From NCBI GenBank assembly GCA_030626465.1, contig DAOUOU010000118.1, forward strand, positions 1 through 8,404: a stretch of DNA of 8,404 bases, given 5' to 3'. A program made the translations under genes and the position numbers. The notes beneath the pieces were generated by a model that was not told the origin of the DNA, did no database searches, and was given only the letters and a program-made list of their open reading frames with translations. Shown here one piece after another: positions 1 through 6,944 of this stretch. The DNA comes from Bacteroidales bacterium (lineage in GTDB: Bacteria > Bacteroidota > Bacteroidia > Bacteroidales > UBA10428). The number at the start of each line of letters is the position of its first letter. The stretch's first letter is position 1.

Positions 1-1706
1 ATACGTACATTGAAAAAGACCTTTCAATTAATGATGAAATAGAAAAATTGCGCTTAAGTACTACCTCTTCTTTGCTTTCCGGCCGTAGAGATGTAATTGT
101 TGTATCATCTGTTTCCTGTCTTTATGGAATAGGCAATCCTGATGACTTTTACAGCAACACAATACATATTAAACGCGGACAGAAAATAGGGAGAAATGTC
201 TTTTTGAGAAACCTTGTTGATGGCCTTTATTCAAGAAATGAAGTCGCGTTCGAACGGGGAAAGTTTAAAGTCAACGGAGATACGGTAGATATATTTCTCG
301 CATACAACGACAATGCCTACAGGGTGAATTTCTGGGGAGATGAGATCGAAGAAATTGAAGCTTTCGATCCTGTAACAGGGAACCTCCTGGAAGAGCTGGA
401 TGAGGCTACCATTTTTCCTGCGAATATCTTTGTCACGACAAAATTCAGAATGCAGAATGCTATTGAACAAATACAAAATGACCTTGTAAAACAGGTTGAT
501 TACTTCAAGGAAACTGGAAAATCGTTGGAGGCAAAACGATTGCATGAGAGAGTAAATTATGATCTGGAAATGATCCGGGAATTAGGTTATTGTCCGGGCA
601 TTGAAAATTACTCCAGGTATTTTGACGGAAGACCTCCGGGCACCCGCCCTTTTTGTCTCCTGGATTACTTTCCTGATGATTTCATAACAATAATGGATGA
701 AAGTCATGTTAGTCTGCCGCAGATTAGAGCAATGTACGGTGGTGATCATAGCAGGAAACAAAACCTGGTCAATTATGGTTTTCGATTGCCAGCTGCCATT
801 GATAATCGCCCTCTGAAATTTGATGAGTTTGAAAGTTTTGTTGGTCAGATTGTTTATGTTAGTGCAACACCTGCCGATTACGAGCTTGAAAAATCAGAAG
901 GTGTCGTTGTGGAGCAACTTATCAGACCTACCGGATTGTTAGATCCTGTTATTGAAGTCAAACCTTCATTGGATCAGATAAATGATCTGCTAAATAAGAT
1001 TAATAAACGTGTACAGGCTGGAGAGCGGGTGCTGGTTACAACACTTACCAAGCGAATGGCTGAAGAGCTCACAAATTATCTCCTCAGGTTTGATATACGC
1101 TGCCGTTACATTCATTCAGACATAGATACACTTGAGAGGATTGAAATTATGGAAGGGCTGCGAAGCGGGAAATTTGATGTCCTGGTTGGTGTTAATCTGT
1201 TACGTGAAGGTCTTGATCTGCCGGAAGTGTCGATGGTTGCAATACTGGACGCTGATAAGGAAGGTTTTTTAAGATCAGAACGATCACTCACCCAAACAGC
1301 AGGAAGAGCTGCACGAAATATAAACGGCAAAGTGATTATGTATGCCGATAAAATAACCGATTCAATGCAACGGACTATAGATGAGACCAACCGCAGACGC
1401 GAAAAACAATTAAAATATAATGAAAAGCATGGCATAACACCCAAGCAAATTATAAAGGCTGCATCGAACATCCTTCGTGAAGTAAGAAATATTACCGGAC
1501 AGGGAAATGCTTATGTTGAGCCTGAAAAACCTGATATTGCTGCAGATCCTGTTGTTCAGTACATGAATAAGGAAGCCATACTAAAAGCCATTGATCATTC
1601 CAAAACAAAGATGCAAAAAGCTGCCTCAGAACTCGATTTTATTGAAGCTGCAAGATATCGCGATGAGATGAATACTTTGCAGGAATTACTGGAGAGTACA
1701 AAGTAA
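1..1706 (+). CDS. uvrB: UvrABC excinuclease subunit B, 5'-truncated by window edge
   Basis: UvrB is the DNA-damage verification helicase of nucleotide excision repair. It is loaded by UvrA and then recruits UvrC for incision. The frame is open from the first complete codon at base 3 (TYIEKD...), which falls inside the family's damage-probing beta-hairpin. About 110 N-terminal residues, including Walker A, therefore lie outside the window, and an ATG/TTG-type start chosen at base 48 would be wrong. Visible family signatures are RRDVIVVSSVSCLYG just after the hairpin, the Walker B/DEAD-like DESH at 696-707, YVSATPADYE, helicase motif V (GVNLLREGLDLPE), motif VI (QTAGRAARN, 1293-1319) and a C-terminal UVR domain (SELDFIEAARYRDEM) that contacts UvrC. 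The 568 codons present plus ~110 missing fit the usual ~675 aa. There is no frameshift. The gene converges with rpoD and ends directly at a hairpin terminator. Regulation cannot be judged because the promoter is outside the window. Confidence 0.97.
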   Translation, partial: TYIEKDLSINDEIEKLRLSTTSSLLSGRRDVIVVSSVSCLYGIGNPDDFYSNTIHIKRGQKIGRNVFLRNLVDGLYSRNEVAFERGKFKVNGDTVDIFLAYNDNAYRVNFWGDEIEEIEAFDPVTGNLLEELDEATIFPANIFVTTKFRMQNAIEQIQNDLVKQVDYFKETGKSLEAKRLHERVNYDLEMIRELGYCPGIENYSRYFDGRPPGTRPFCLLDYFPDDFITIMDESHVSLPQIRAMYGGDHSRKQNLVNYGFRLPAAIDNRPLKFDEFESFVGQIVYVSATPADYELEKSEGVVVEQLIRPTGLLDPVIEVKPSLDQINDLLNKINKRVQAGERVLVTTLTKRMAEELTNYLLRFDIRCRYIHSDIDTLERIEIMEGLRSGKFDVLVGVNLLREGLDLPEVSMVAILDADKEGFLRSERSLTQTAGRAARNINGKVIMYADKITDSMQRTIDETNRRREKQLKYNEKHGITPKQIIKAASNILREVRNITGQGNAYVEPEKPDIAADPVVQYMNKEAILKAIDHSKTKMQKAASELDFIEAARYRDEMNTLQELLESTK

Positions 1707-1709
1707 AAA

Positions 1710-1732
1710 AGCTGCTCTTGCAGAGAGCAGCT
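1710..1732. terminator. Bidirectional intrinsic terminator between uvrB and rpoD
   Basis: A perfect 9-bp stem (AGCTGCTCT at 1710-1718, AGAGCAGCT at 1724-1732) encloses the 5-nt loop TGCAG. It starts 4 bases after the uvrB stop. Read on the - strand, the stem is followed by TTTTTT, an ideal U-tract for ending the rpoD transcript 33 bases past its stop. Read on the + strand it is followed by CTTTATATAT, a poorer but U-rich tract for uvrB. The position between convergent genes fits a shared terminator. Confidence 0.85.
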
Positions 1733-1764
1733 CTTTATATATAATGGTGTGTCCGGTTTGGTCT

Positions 1765-2625
1765 TTACCCCAAATATGCTTTCAACAGTTTACTTCGTGA
1801 TGTATGCCGCAACCTTCTGATCGCTTTTTCCTTGATCTGACGTACACGTTCGCGTGTCAGACCAAATCTTTCTCCGATTTCTTCCAGTGTCATTTCCTGG
1901 CATCCAATACCAAAGAATAACTTAACAATATCCCGCTCACGATCGGTTAAAGTAGCCAGTGTACGCTCAATTTCTCTGGTAAGAGATTCTGTAAGCAAGG
2001 TTTTGTCCGCCTTGGGAGAGTCATTATTCACAAGAATATCAAGTAAACTATTGTCTTCACCATCGGCAAAGGGTGCATCAACAGAAACATGCCGACCGGC
2101 TATACGGAGTGTATCAGATACCTTTTCCTTTGGTAATTCCAAAGTTTCTGCTAATTCTTCAGGTGTAGGTTTACGTTCGTACTCCTGTTCAAATTTTGAA
2201 AAAGCTTTATTTATTTTATTCAACGATCCTACCTGGTTTAGAGGAAGGCGAACAATACGTGATTGTTCTGCAAGGGCCTGAAGTATTGACTGACGTATCC
2301 ACCATACAGCATATGAAATAAATTTGAAACCACGGGTTTCATCAAATTTCTCTGCAGCTTTTATAAGACCAAGATTACCTTCGTTAATAAGATCGGGGAG
2401 GCTCAGACCCTGGTTTTGATATTGCTTTGCTACAGACACAACAAAGCGCAGGTTGGCTCTGGTTAGTTTTTCAAGAGCAGTTCTATCGCCCTTTTTAATG
2501 CGCTGTGCCAGTTCAACTTCTTCCTCAACTGTGATTAAACCTTCTTTTCCAATTTCTTGTAAATACTTGTCCAATGATGCACTTTCTCGATTTGTGATTG
2601 ACTTTGTGATTTTTAACTGTCTCAT
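1765..2625 (-). CDS. rpoD: Primary RNA polymerase sigma factor (sigma-70 family, Bacteroidota type)
   Basis: This is the housekeeping sigma factor, which directs core RNA polymerase to promoters. Domains in the 286 aa are region 1.2 (about 16-50), region 2 (about 51-121, with core-binding DLINEGNLGLIKA at 78-90 and the -10-reading YAVWWIRQSI segment at 105-114), region 3 (about 126-200, RLPLNQVG onward) and region 4 (about 215-286, helix-turn-helix TLEEIGERFGLTRERVRQI at 246-264). Region 1.1 and the long non-conserved insert of proteobacterial RpoD are absent. That is the normal form for the Bacteroidota primary sigma (usually ~286-290 aa), not a truncation. The sigma-4 DNA-contact sequence TRERVRQIE/K is intact. 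The start at 2625 is preferred because MRQLKITKSITNRE is the usual N-terminus. Only a weak purine run (TTAGAG) precedes it and no Shine-Dalgarno is evident. No convincing TAnnTTTG promoter box lies in the 133-bp gap to htrA. An alternative sigma is unlikely given the full region 1.2 and the conserved regions 2.4 and 4.2. Confidence 0.95.
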   Translation of the reverse strand: MRQLKITKSITNRESASLDKYLQEIGKEGLITVEEEVELAQRIKKGDRTALEKLTRANLRFVVSVAKQYQNQGLSLPDLINEGNLGLIKAAEKFDETRGFKFISYAVWWIRQSILQALAEQSRIVRLPLNQVGSLNKINKAFSKFEQEYERKPTPEELAETLELPKEKVSDTLRIAGRHVSVDAPFADGEDNSLLDILVNNDSPKADKTLLTESLTREIERTLATLTDRERDIVKLFFGIGCQEMTLEEIGERFGLTRERVRQIKEKAIRRLRHTSRSKLLKAYLG

Positions 2626-2702
2626 ACTCTAACTAAAAAATTTATCGCGAATTTAAATTATATTTTACTTATATTCAATATGAATAAGCTTTCCGGCAAT
2701 TC

Positions 2703-2730
2703 AAACAAAAATGACCTGCAAAATTGCAAG
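2703..2730 (-). terminator. Possible weak intrinsic terminator of the htrA gene
   Basis: On the - strand, 29 bases after the protease stop codon, CTTGCAATTTTGCAGG (2730-2715) can fold into a 6-bp stem with one G-U pair and a 4-nt loop. TCATTTTTGTTTG follows. The stem is short and the U-run begins about 3 bases after it, so termination may be partial. If real, it makes rpoD an independent transcription unit rather than an htrA readthrough product. Confidence 0.35.
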
Positions 2731-2758
2731 CCATTATTTTCTATATGAACTTAAAATT

Positions 2759-4189
2759 TTACTTCAGACCAAATGCATAATACTGGATCACTCCATTCGG
2801 GTAAATTCCTTCAATGTAAACTCCTCCGCTTGTTCCCTTAATAATTGTATCCAGATCATCAACTGTGTAAACAGGTTTGTTATTTACTTGTGTTATAATG
2901 AAGCCCTCTTTGACTCCTTCAGCCCTGAGTTTTCCGGCTTTAAGCTCAGCAACTCTGACGCCATATTTTACTCCCAGTTTGCTTTTCTCTCTGGCATCCA
3001 GATTTTCAAACCGGGCACCCAGGATGGTATCGAAGTTTGCGGCTGAGACGAAGCTTGTTTTCCCTTGCAGATTACGTAAAGTAACCTCAAATTGTTTCGT
3101 TTTGCCCTTTCTTTTTATAACAACTGTTACTCTGTCATTAGGTCTGTGCCTGCTGATTTGCTCCTGCAGTTCTCCCGGACTATTGACTTCTACACCATTT
3201 ACGGAGAGAATTATATCGCCTGCAACAATACCTGCAGCTTTTGCTGCACCATCATCACGAACTTCTGCAATGTATACACCCTCTAATTTATCCAGTTCTT
3301 TTTCTTTTGCCAGATCTGCTGTAACCTCCTGTATGCTAACCCCCAGTATAGCCCTTTGCACTACTCCATACTCAATAATATCCTTTACTACTTTCTGAAC
3401 AATCGAAACGGGAACCGCAAAAGAAATTCCTGCATATCCCCCTGAAGGAGAGATTATTGCAGTATTAATACCAACAAGATTTCCACGTATATCAACCAAT
3501 GCCCCTCCACTATTTCCTCTATTTACCGCAGCATCTGTTTGAATAAAGGATTCCATTCTGTATTGGTCCTGAATTATTCCTATGTTTTTTCCCTTAGCAC
3601 TTACAATGCCTGCAGTTACTGTTGAGGTTAAATTGAAGGGATTTCCTACAGCCAGTACCCATTCTCCTACCTGGAGGGCATCTGAATCGCCCCAGGGAAT
3701 AAACTGTAATCCTTCTTCTTTGACTTTTAATAAAGCCAGATCTGTACTTGGATCAGTGCCAACTACCTTTGCTTCAAATTCTCTTTTATCGTTGAGGGTT
3801 ACATACACTTTTTCGCTGTTCTCAACAACATGATTGTTGGTAGCAATATAGCCATCCTCAGAAATGATCACACCTGAGCCAAAACCTACAACCGGATGTG
3901 ATTCACGAATGCCATCACCATAGAAAAACTCTAAAATCGGATTGTATGATTGACGAGTTGATTGTGTTTTAACATGCACAACAGCTTCAACTGATTTTTG
4001 TGCAGCCTGCACAAAATTCAATATTCCAGGATCCATGCCTGAAGGAAGATTGGCAAAATTTATCGGCTGCCGAACATTAGCAGTTATAATTTTCTCTTCT
4101 TTTGGAACTATTTTAGCATAAATAAAAACCGCAATTAATCCTCCAATGAGAGCAACTAAAAATGTTCCTAATAACTTTCTCGTTTTCAT
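2759..4189 (-). CDS. HtrA/DegP-family periplasmic serine protease with two PDZ domains
   Basis: An envelope quality-control protease (Do/DegQ type) that degrades or chaperones misfolded proteins outside the cytoplasm. Numbering from the chosen start (476 aa): a short basic N-terminus (MKTRK) and a hydrophobic segment at about 6-28 act as an uncleaved anchor or signal peptide. The trypsin-like domain has the full catalytic triad: H120 in ATNNHVV, D150 in DPSTDLALLKV and S227 in the nucleophile motif NRGNSGG. PDZ1 runs from about 280 to 375 (GAAKAAGIVAGDIILSVNG). PDZ2, about 390-476, is more divergent (EGVKEGFIITQVNNKPV). Length fits two-PDZ Bacteroidota homologues. A start 11 codons upstream (4222) is possible. 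I prefer 4189 because it gives a canonical charged-then-hydrophobic N-terminus, and because a TAAATTTG promoter box lies inside the longer reading. No Shine-Dalgarno is visible at either start. The gene has its own putative promoter and terminator. degP versus degQ cannot be decided from sequence alone, so no symbol is given. Confidence 0.93.
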   Translation of the reverse strand: MKTRKLLGTFLVALIGGLIAVFIYAKIVPKEEKIITANVRQPINFANLPSGMDPGILNFVQAAQKSVEAVVHVKTQSTRQSYNPILEFFYGDGIRESHPVVGFGSGVIISEDGYIATNNHVVENSEKVYVTLNDKREFEAKVVGTDPSTDLALLKVKEEGLQFIPWGDSDALQVGEWVLAVGNPFNLTSTVTAGIVSAKGKNIGIIQDQYRMESFIQTDAAVNRGNSGGALVDIRGNLVGINTAIISPSGGYAGISFAVPVSIVQKVVKDIIEYGVVQRAILGVSIQEVTADLAKEKELDKLEGVYIAEVRDDGAAKAAGIVAGDIILSVNGVEVNSPGELQEQISRHRPNDRVTVVIKRKGKTKQFEVTLRNLQGKTSFVSAANFDTILGARFENLDAREKSKLGVKYGVRVAELKAGKLRAEGVKEGFIITQVNNKPVYTVDDLDTIIKGTSGGVYIEGIYPNGVIQYYAFGLK

Positions 4190-4206
4190 GACAATGTTCT
4201 TTTTTT

Positions 4207-4214
4207 CAAATTTA
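4207..4214 (-). promoter_or_regulatory. Putative -7 box (TAAATTTG) of the htrA promoter
   Basis: TAAATTTG on the - strand is an exact match to the Bacteroidota primary-sigma -7 consensus TAnnTTTG. Initiation would occur around 4200-4203, leaving a leader of only about a dozen bases before the ATG at 4189. No TTTG-like -33 element sits about 20 bp upstream. One such 6-base match is not rare in AT-rich DNA, so this is suggestive only. Confidence 0.35.
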
Positions 4215-4427
4215 GTAAGCATTTTCTAATCTATTCTGTTTTGAACCAAAAATTGTGCCTTAGTTACTCTAAATTTTCTTTTGGTTTAAATAACGCAATA
4301 AATGTACAGATTGTGATCCCTGGCATTGGCATTTAACAATCTTTAACTGTAAAAGAAAACCGGCATGTTTTTCACTGTCAAAATTTCAGTAAACAGAATA
4401 AGCTGGCAGTATACTGTTGATGGATTT
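4215..4427. other. Non-coding gap between alkD remnant and htrA
   Basis: About 210 bp of AT-rich DNA without a recognisable gene on either strand. It holds a tandem TGGCAT duplication at 4321-4332 and the tail of the decayed alkD frame. No tRNA, riboswitch or strong hairpin was seen. Together with the remnant and the short gap after gyrB, about 440 bp lack an intact gene. This probably reflects a deleted gene plus the upstream region of htrA. Confidence 0.5.
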
Positions 4428-4560
4428 TTACAAATACTTCGATGCTTCTCTGTAACTCAGGTTCAAATTGATTTTTCAGATATTTCTTTGCACCTGTAGC
4501 TTTTTCAGGATTTCTTAAGAGTTTTAATTTTTCTATTAAAGGAGCAAGATATTCTTCCAT
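4428..4560 (-). pseudogene. alkD-like DNA alkylation-repair gene remnant with internal deletion
   Basis: The first 33 codons from the ATG at 4560 (MEEYLAPLIEKLKLL, then NPEKATGAKKYLKNQFE) resemble the N-terminus of AlkD-family HEAT-repeat DNA glycosylases, where a pattern like NPENAxxMKxYMKxQFEFxG is typical. After QFE the frame (to a stop at 4378) loses family resemblance. The +1-shifted frame, however, reads LNLSYREASKYL then stops (4466-4428), which resembles the family's C-terminal LSxREAxKxL ending. Head and tail are thus joined out of frame around 4462-4466, and some 180 residues of a normal ~230-aa protein are missing. AlkD excises alkylated bases, but this fragment lacks nearly all the HEAT-repeat fold and should be inactive. 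It lies 103 bp downstream of gyrB on the same strand. The family call rests on remembered signatures at the two ends. The alternative is an unrelated 60-aa hypothetical protein (4378-4560). Confidence 0.6.
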
Positions 4561-4663
4561 TAATCGCTGTAATATGATCCGAGATGTTTTCTTAATGATT
4601 TTTTGTTATAGTCATTCAGATTTTAAGCCGGACTTTTATTGTTCAGCCTCTTATCGATTGTGC

Positions 4664-6646
4664 TTACACATCAATATTTGCATATTTTGCATGCTTCTCG
4701 ATAAACTCACGTCGTGGTGGAACATCATCTCCCATCAGCATAGAGAATATCCTGTCAGCTTCGGCAGCACTTTCTATAGTTACCTGTCTTAAGGTACGTT
4801 GTTCAATATTCATTGTCGTTTCCCATAACTGCTCTGCATTCATCTCTCCCAGTCCTTTATATCTCTGTACATGTACACTTCCCTCCTTTCCTTTTCCAAA
4901 CTCATCAACGGCGATTTGTCTTTGTTCCTCGGTCCAGGCATACTGTTGCTGCTTTCCTTTTTTAACCAGATAAAGAGGAGGAGTGGCAATATACAAATGT
5001 CCCCGGTTGATGAGCTCTTCCATATGTCTGTAGAAAAAGGTCATGATTAAGGTAGCAATATGGCTGCCGTCTACATCAGCATCTGTCATAATAATAACTT
5101 TATGGTAACGAAGTCTGTCCAGATTTAAAGCTTTTGTATCTTCCTCCGTACCAACAGATACACCAAGTGCAGTATAAATATTCTTTATTTCTTCGTTGTC
5201 GAAAATCTTATGAGGCATCGCTTTCTCAACATTCAATATTTTCCCCCGTAACGGAAGAATAGCCTGAAAATTCCTGTCCCGTCCCTGTTTTGCAGTTCCT
5301 CCTGCTGAGTCACCCTCAACAAGGAAAATTTCACAGGCAACCGGATCACGATTTGAACAATCGGCAAGTTTACCTGGCAAACCCGATCCCGATAAAACAT
5401 TTTTCCTTTGCACAAGTTCACGGGCCTTACGTGCGGCATGACGAGCCTGTGCAGCAAGTATAACCTTCTGGACTATTGTTTTTGCATCTTTTGGGTTTTC
5501 TTCAAGATAATGACCGAGCAAATTGCTAACTGCCTGATCAACAGCTCCCATTACTTCCGTATTCCCCAGCTTGGTTTTGGTTTGTCCCTCAAATTGCGGC
5601 TCTGCAACTTTAATCGATACAATAGCTGTTAAGCCTTCACGGAAATCATCTCCGCTAATATCAAATTTGAGTTTGGCCAGCATGCCTGATTTATCAGCAT
5701 ATGCTTTCAATGTACGGGTGAGACCCCTTCTAAAGCCCGCCAGATGAGTTCCTCCCTCAATGGTATTTATATTATTAACATAAGAATGAATGTTTTCCGC
5801 GAAGGATGTATTGTAATGAAGGGCTATTTCGACAGGAGTTTCATTCTTTTCTGTTTCGATATAAATTGGCTTTTCGATTAAACTGTCACGGGTTTGATCA
5901 AGCAATTCTACAAATTCTACCAATCCCCTCTCCGAATAAAATGTCTCTTTAGGATGGTGCCCGCCATTGCCGTTCTCTTCCAACTCACGCAGATCTGTAA
6001 TTTCAAGTTTTATACCTTTATTCAGGTAAGAAAGTTCTCTCAGCCGGGAAGACAATATTTCAAAATTAAATTCAGTGGTAATGAATATTGTATCATCCGG
6101 TTTGAAAAGAACTTCTGTTCCTGTAATATCAGTTTTACCGATTACCTTAACATCAAAAAGTGGTTTTCCTCTCTCGTATTCCTGTGTAAAAATTTGTCCG
6201 TCACGATGCACCAGTACCTTAAGAGACGCTGAAAGTGCATTTACACAGGATACTCCAACCCCATGCAGTCCGCCGGAAACCTTGTATGAATCCTTATTAA
6301 ACTTACCCCCGGCATGTAAAACGGTCATGACCACCTCTAATGCAGATCTGTTTTCCTTTTCGTGTAAGCCGGTAGGAATGCCACGTCCATTGTCTCTGAT
6401 AAGGATAGAATTATCCTCATTTATAATAACTTCAATAAGATCGCAATGACCCACTAATGCTTCATCAATGGAATTATCTATAACTTCGTATACAAGATGA
6501 TGCAGCCCTTTTGTTGAGATATCACCTATAAACATTGCAGGCCTTTTCCTGACAGCTTCAAGACCTTTCAATACCTGAATACTTTCAGCCGAATATTCGT
6601 CATTTGGTATTTGATTTTGCTTCAATTCTTTTTCTTGATCGCTCAT
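4664..6646 (-). CDS. gyrB: DNA gyrase subunit B
   Basis: The ATPase subunit of type IIA topoisomerase. With GyrA it introduces negative supercoils using ATP. Domains in the 660 aa: GHKL ATPase at about 22-240 (YEVIDNSIDEAL with catalytic E54 and Mg-binding N58, DNGRGIP at 85-91, lid motif SGGLHGVGVS at 124-133), transducer at about 240-415 (IEGGTHLAGF at 297-306, QTKTKLGN at 355-362), and TOPRIM at about 436-550 (EGDSAGG at 444-450, DADVDG at 522-527). The C-terminal core-binding part carries QRYKGLGEMN (594-603) and ends KYANIDV. The TOPRIM positions where quinolone resistance arises in other species (D446 in EGDSAGG, K469 in PLRGKILNVEKA) carry the ordinary residues. It has the short gyrase form without the ~170-aa enterobacterial insert, normal for this phylum. 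ParE is the main alternative, but the motif set and the EGDSAGGTAKQGRDR form favour GyrB. GGGAG four bases before the ATG fixes the start. The upstream 295 bp holds a candidate promoter. gyrA is not adjacent. Confidence 0.97.
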   Translation of the reverse strand: MSDQEKELKQNQIPNDEYSAESIQVLKGLEAVRKRPAMFIGDISTKGLHHLVYEVIDNSIDEALVGHCDLIEVIINEDNSILIRDNGRGIPTGLHEKENRSALEVVMTVLHAGGKFNKDSYKVSGGLHGVGVSCVNALSASLKVLVHRDGQIFTQEYERGKPLFDVKVIGKTDITGTEVLFKPDDTIFITTEFNFEILSSRLRELSYLNKGIKLEITDLRELEENGNGGHHPKETFYSERGLVEFVELLDQTRDSLIEKPIYIETEKNETPVEIALHYNTSFAENIHSYVNNINTIEGGTHLAGFRRGLTRTLKAYADKSGMLAKLKFDISGDDFREGLTAIVSIKVAEPQFEGQTKTKLGNTEVMGAVDQAVSNLLGHYLEENPKDAKTIVQKVILAAQARHAARKARELVQRKNVLSGSGLPGKLADCSNRDPVACEIFLVEGDSAGGTAKQGRDRNFQAILPLRGKILNVEKAMPHKIFDNEEIKNIYTALGVSVGTEEDTKALNLDRLRYHKVIIMTDADVDGSHIATLIMTFFYRHMEELINRGHLYIATPPLYLVKKGKQQQYAWTEEQRQIAVDEFGKGKEGSVHVQRYKGLGEMNAEQLWETTMNIEQRTLRQVTIESAAEADRIFSMLMGDDVPPRREFIEKHAKYANIDV

Positions 6647-6650
6647 TTTT

Positions 6651-6655
6651 CTCCC
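6651..6655 (-). promoter_or_regulatory. Shine-Dalgarno-like GGGAG before gyrB
   Basis: GGGAG followed by AAAA and then ATG on the - strand is the only clear ribosome-binding-site-like sequence in the window. Its 4-nt spacing is short. The other starts here lack one, in keeping with the weak Shine-Dalgarno use of Bacteroidota. It supports the start at 6646. Confidence 0.5.
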
Positions 6656-6816
6656 GTTTTAATACACAACTTACCCGATTTGCTGTTCCAACCTGTTAAA
6701 ATTCATGAAGATAATAAGCAGAAGAGGTAAATTCTTATATGAAATTCCTGGTATAATTCGATGAAATATATGTCTGTTTCCTTTATTCAATTTAATGGAA
6801 TATCCTTCCCTAATAA

Positions 6817-6834
6817 TACTATACAAATATAGTA
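6817..6834 (-). promoter_or_regulatory. Putative gyrB promoter -7 box inside a perfect dyad
   Basis: On the - strand TATATTTG (6831-6824) matches the Bacteroidota -7 consensus TAnnTTTG exactly and points toward gyrB, implying an untranslated leader of about 170 nt. The box is embedded in TACTATA-CAAA-TATAGTA (+ strand), a perfect 7-bp inverted repeat with a 4-bp centre. That could be an operator for a dimeric regulator, or chance in AT-rich DNA. No TTTG-type -33 element is visible about 20 bp upstream. Confidence 0.4.
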
Positions 6835-6928
6835 AAAATAAGCGCGGTTTTTATGCTAAAATTCCTAAAAATCAAGTTGTTATCAACAATTCGTAAACAC
6901 GGCAACCTTTTAGTTACAAGGCGCTTAT
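6830..6928 (-). terminator. Possible long-loop terminator downstream of the barrel gene
   Basis: On the - strand ATAAGCGC (6928-6921) is perfectly complementary to GCGCTTAT (6845-6838), 75 nt later. The second arm runs straight into TTTTTACT, a U-rich tract. An inner GGTT (6907-6904) and AACC (6849-6846) could extend the helix next to the second arm, and TTGTTGATAACAA (6889-6877) forms a small hairpin inside. A 75-nt loop is far longer than in a typical intrinsic terminator, so this is tentative. Its place between the barrel stop and the gyrB promoter box is sensible. Confidence 0.3.
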
Positions 6929-6944
6929 GAAAATTCAATTTTCA
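6928..6944. repeat. 17-bp perfect palindrome overlapping the barrel stop codon
   Basis: TGAAAATT-C-AATTTTCA is a perfect inverted repeat with 8-bp arms and one central base. The right arm includes the complement of the TGA stop at 6942-6944. As RNA it would form an AT-rich hairpin at the end of the barrel coding sequence. There is no U-tract directly after it, so it is weak as a terminator on its own but could protect the 3' end. Confidence 0.4.

Noticed and set aside
1765..2625. Possible truncation of the sigma factor because region 1.1 is missing
   Set aside because: The short form is the normal primary sigma of Bacteroidota, and regions 1.2 to 4.2 are all intact.
2677..2697. Imperfect inverted repeat (CTTATATTC / GAATAAG) upstream of rpoD
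   Set aside because: The arms are short, need a bulge to align and are purely AT-rich. No TAnnTTTG promoter box accompanies them.
2877..3398. 173-codon open frame on the + strand opposite the HtrA protease gene
   Set aside because: The serine- and leucine-rich translation is the reverse complement of a conserved protease sequence. No start signal or domain was seen.
4321..4332. Tandem TGGCATTGGCAT duplication
   Set aside because: Only two 6-bp copies with no flanking symmetry or positional link to a promoter. This is expected by chance or by simple slippage.
4378..4560. Treating the 60-codon frame as an intact small gene
   Set aside because: Its first half looks like a truncated AlkD start and its second half changes character exactly where the shifted frame reads an AlkD-like end, so a remnant explains it better.
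5894..6449. Open frames on the + strand opposite gyrB (up to 124 codons)
   Set aside because: They lie wholly antisense to a highly conserved gene, have low-complexity composition and no family motifs, and are explained as shadows of gyrB.
6880..6888. TTATCAACA, one mismatch from the DnaA box TTATNCACA, near gyrB
   Set aside because: A single near-match without a cluster of boxes or an unwinding element nearby, and dnaA is not present. It also forms part of a small hairpin, so chance is the better explanation.
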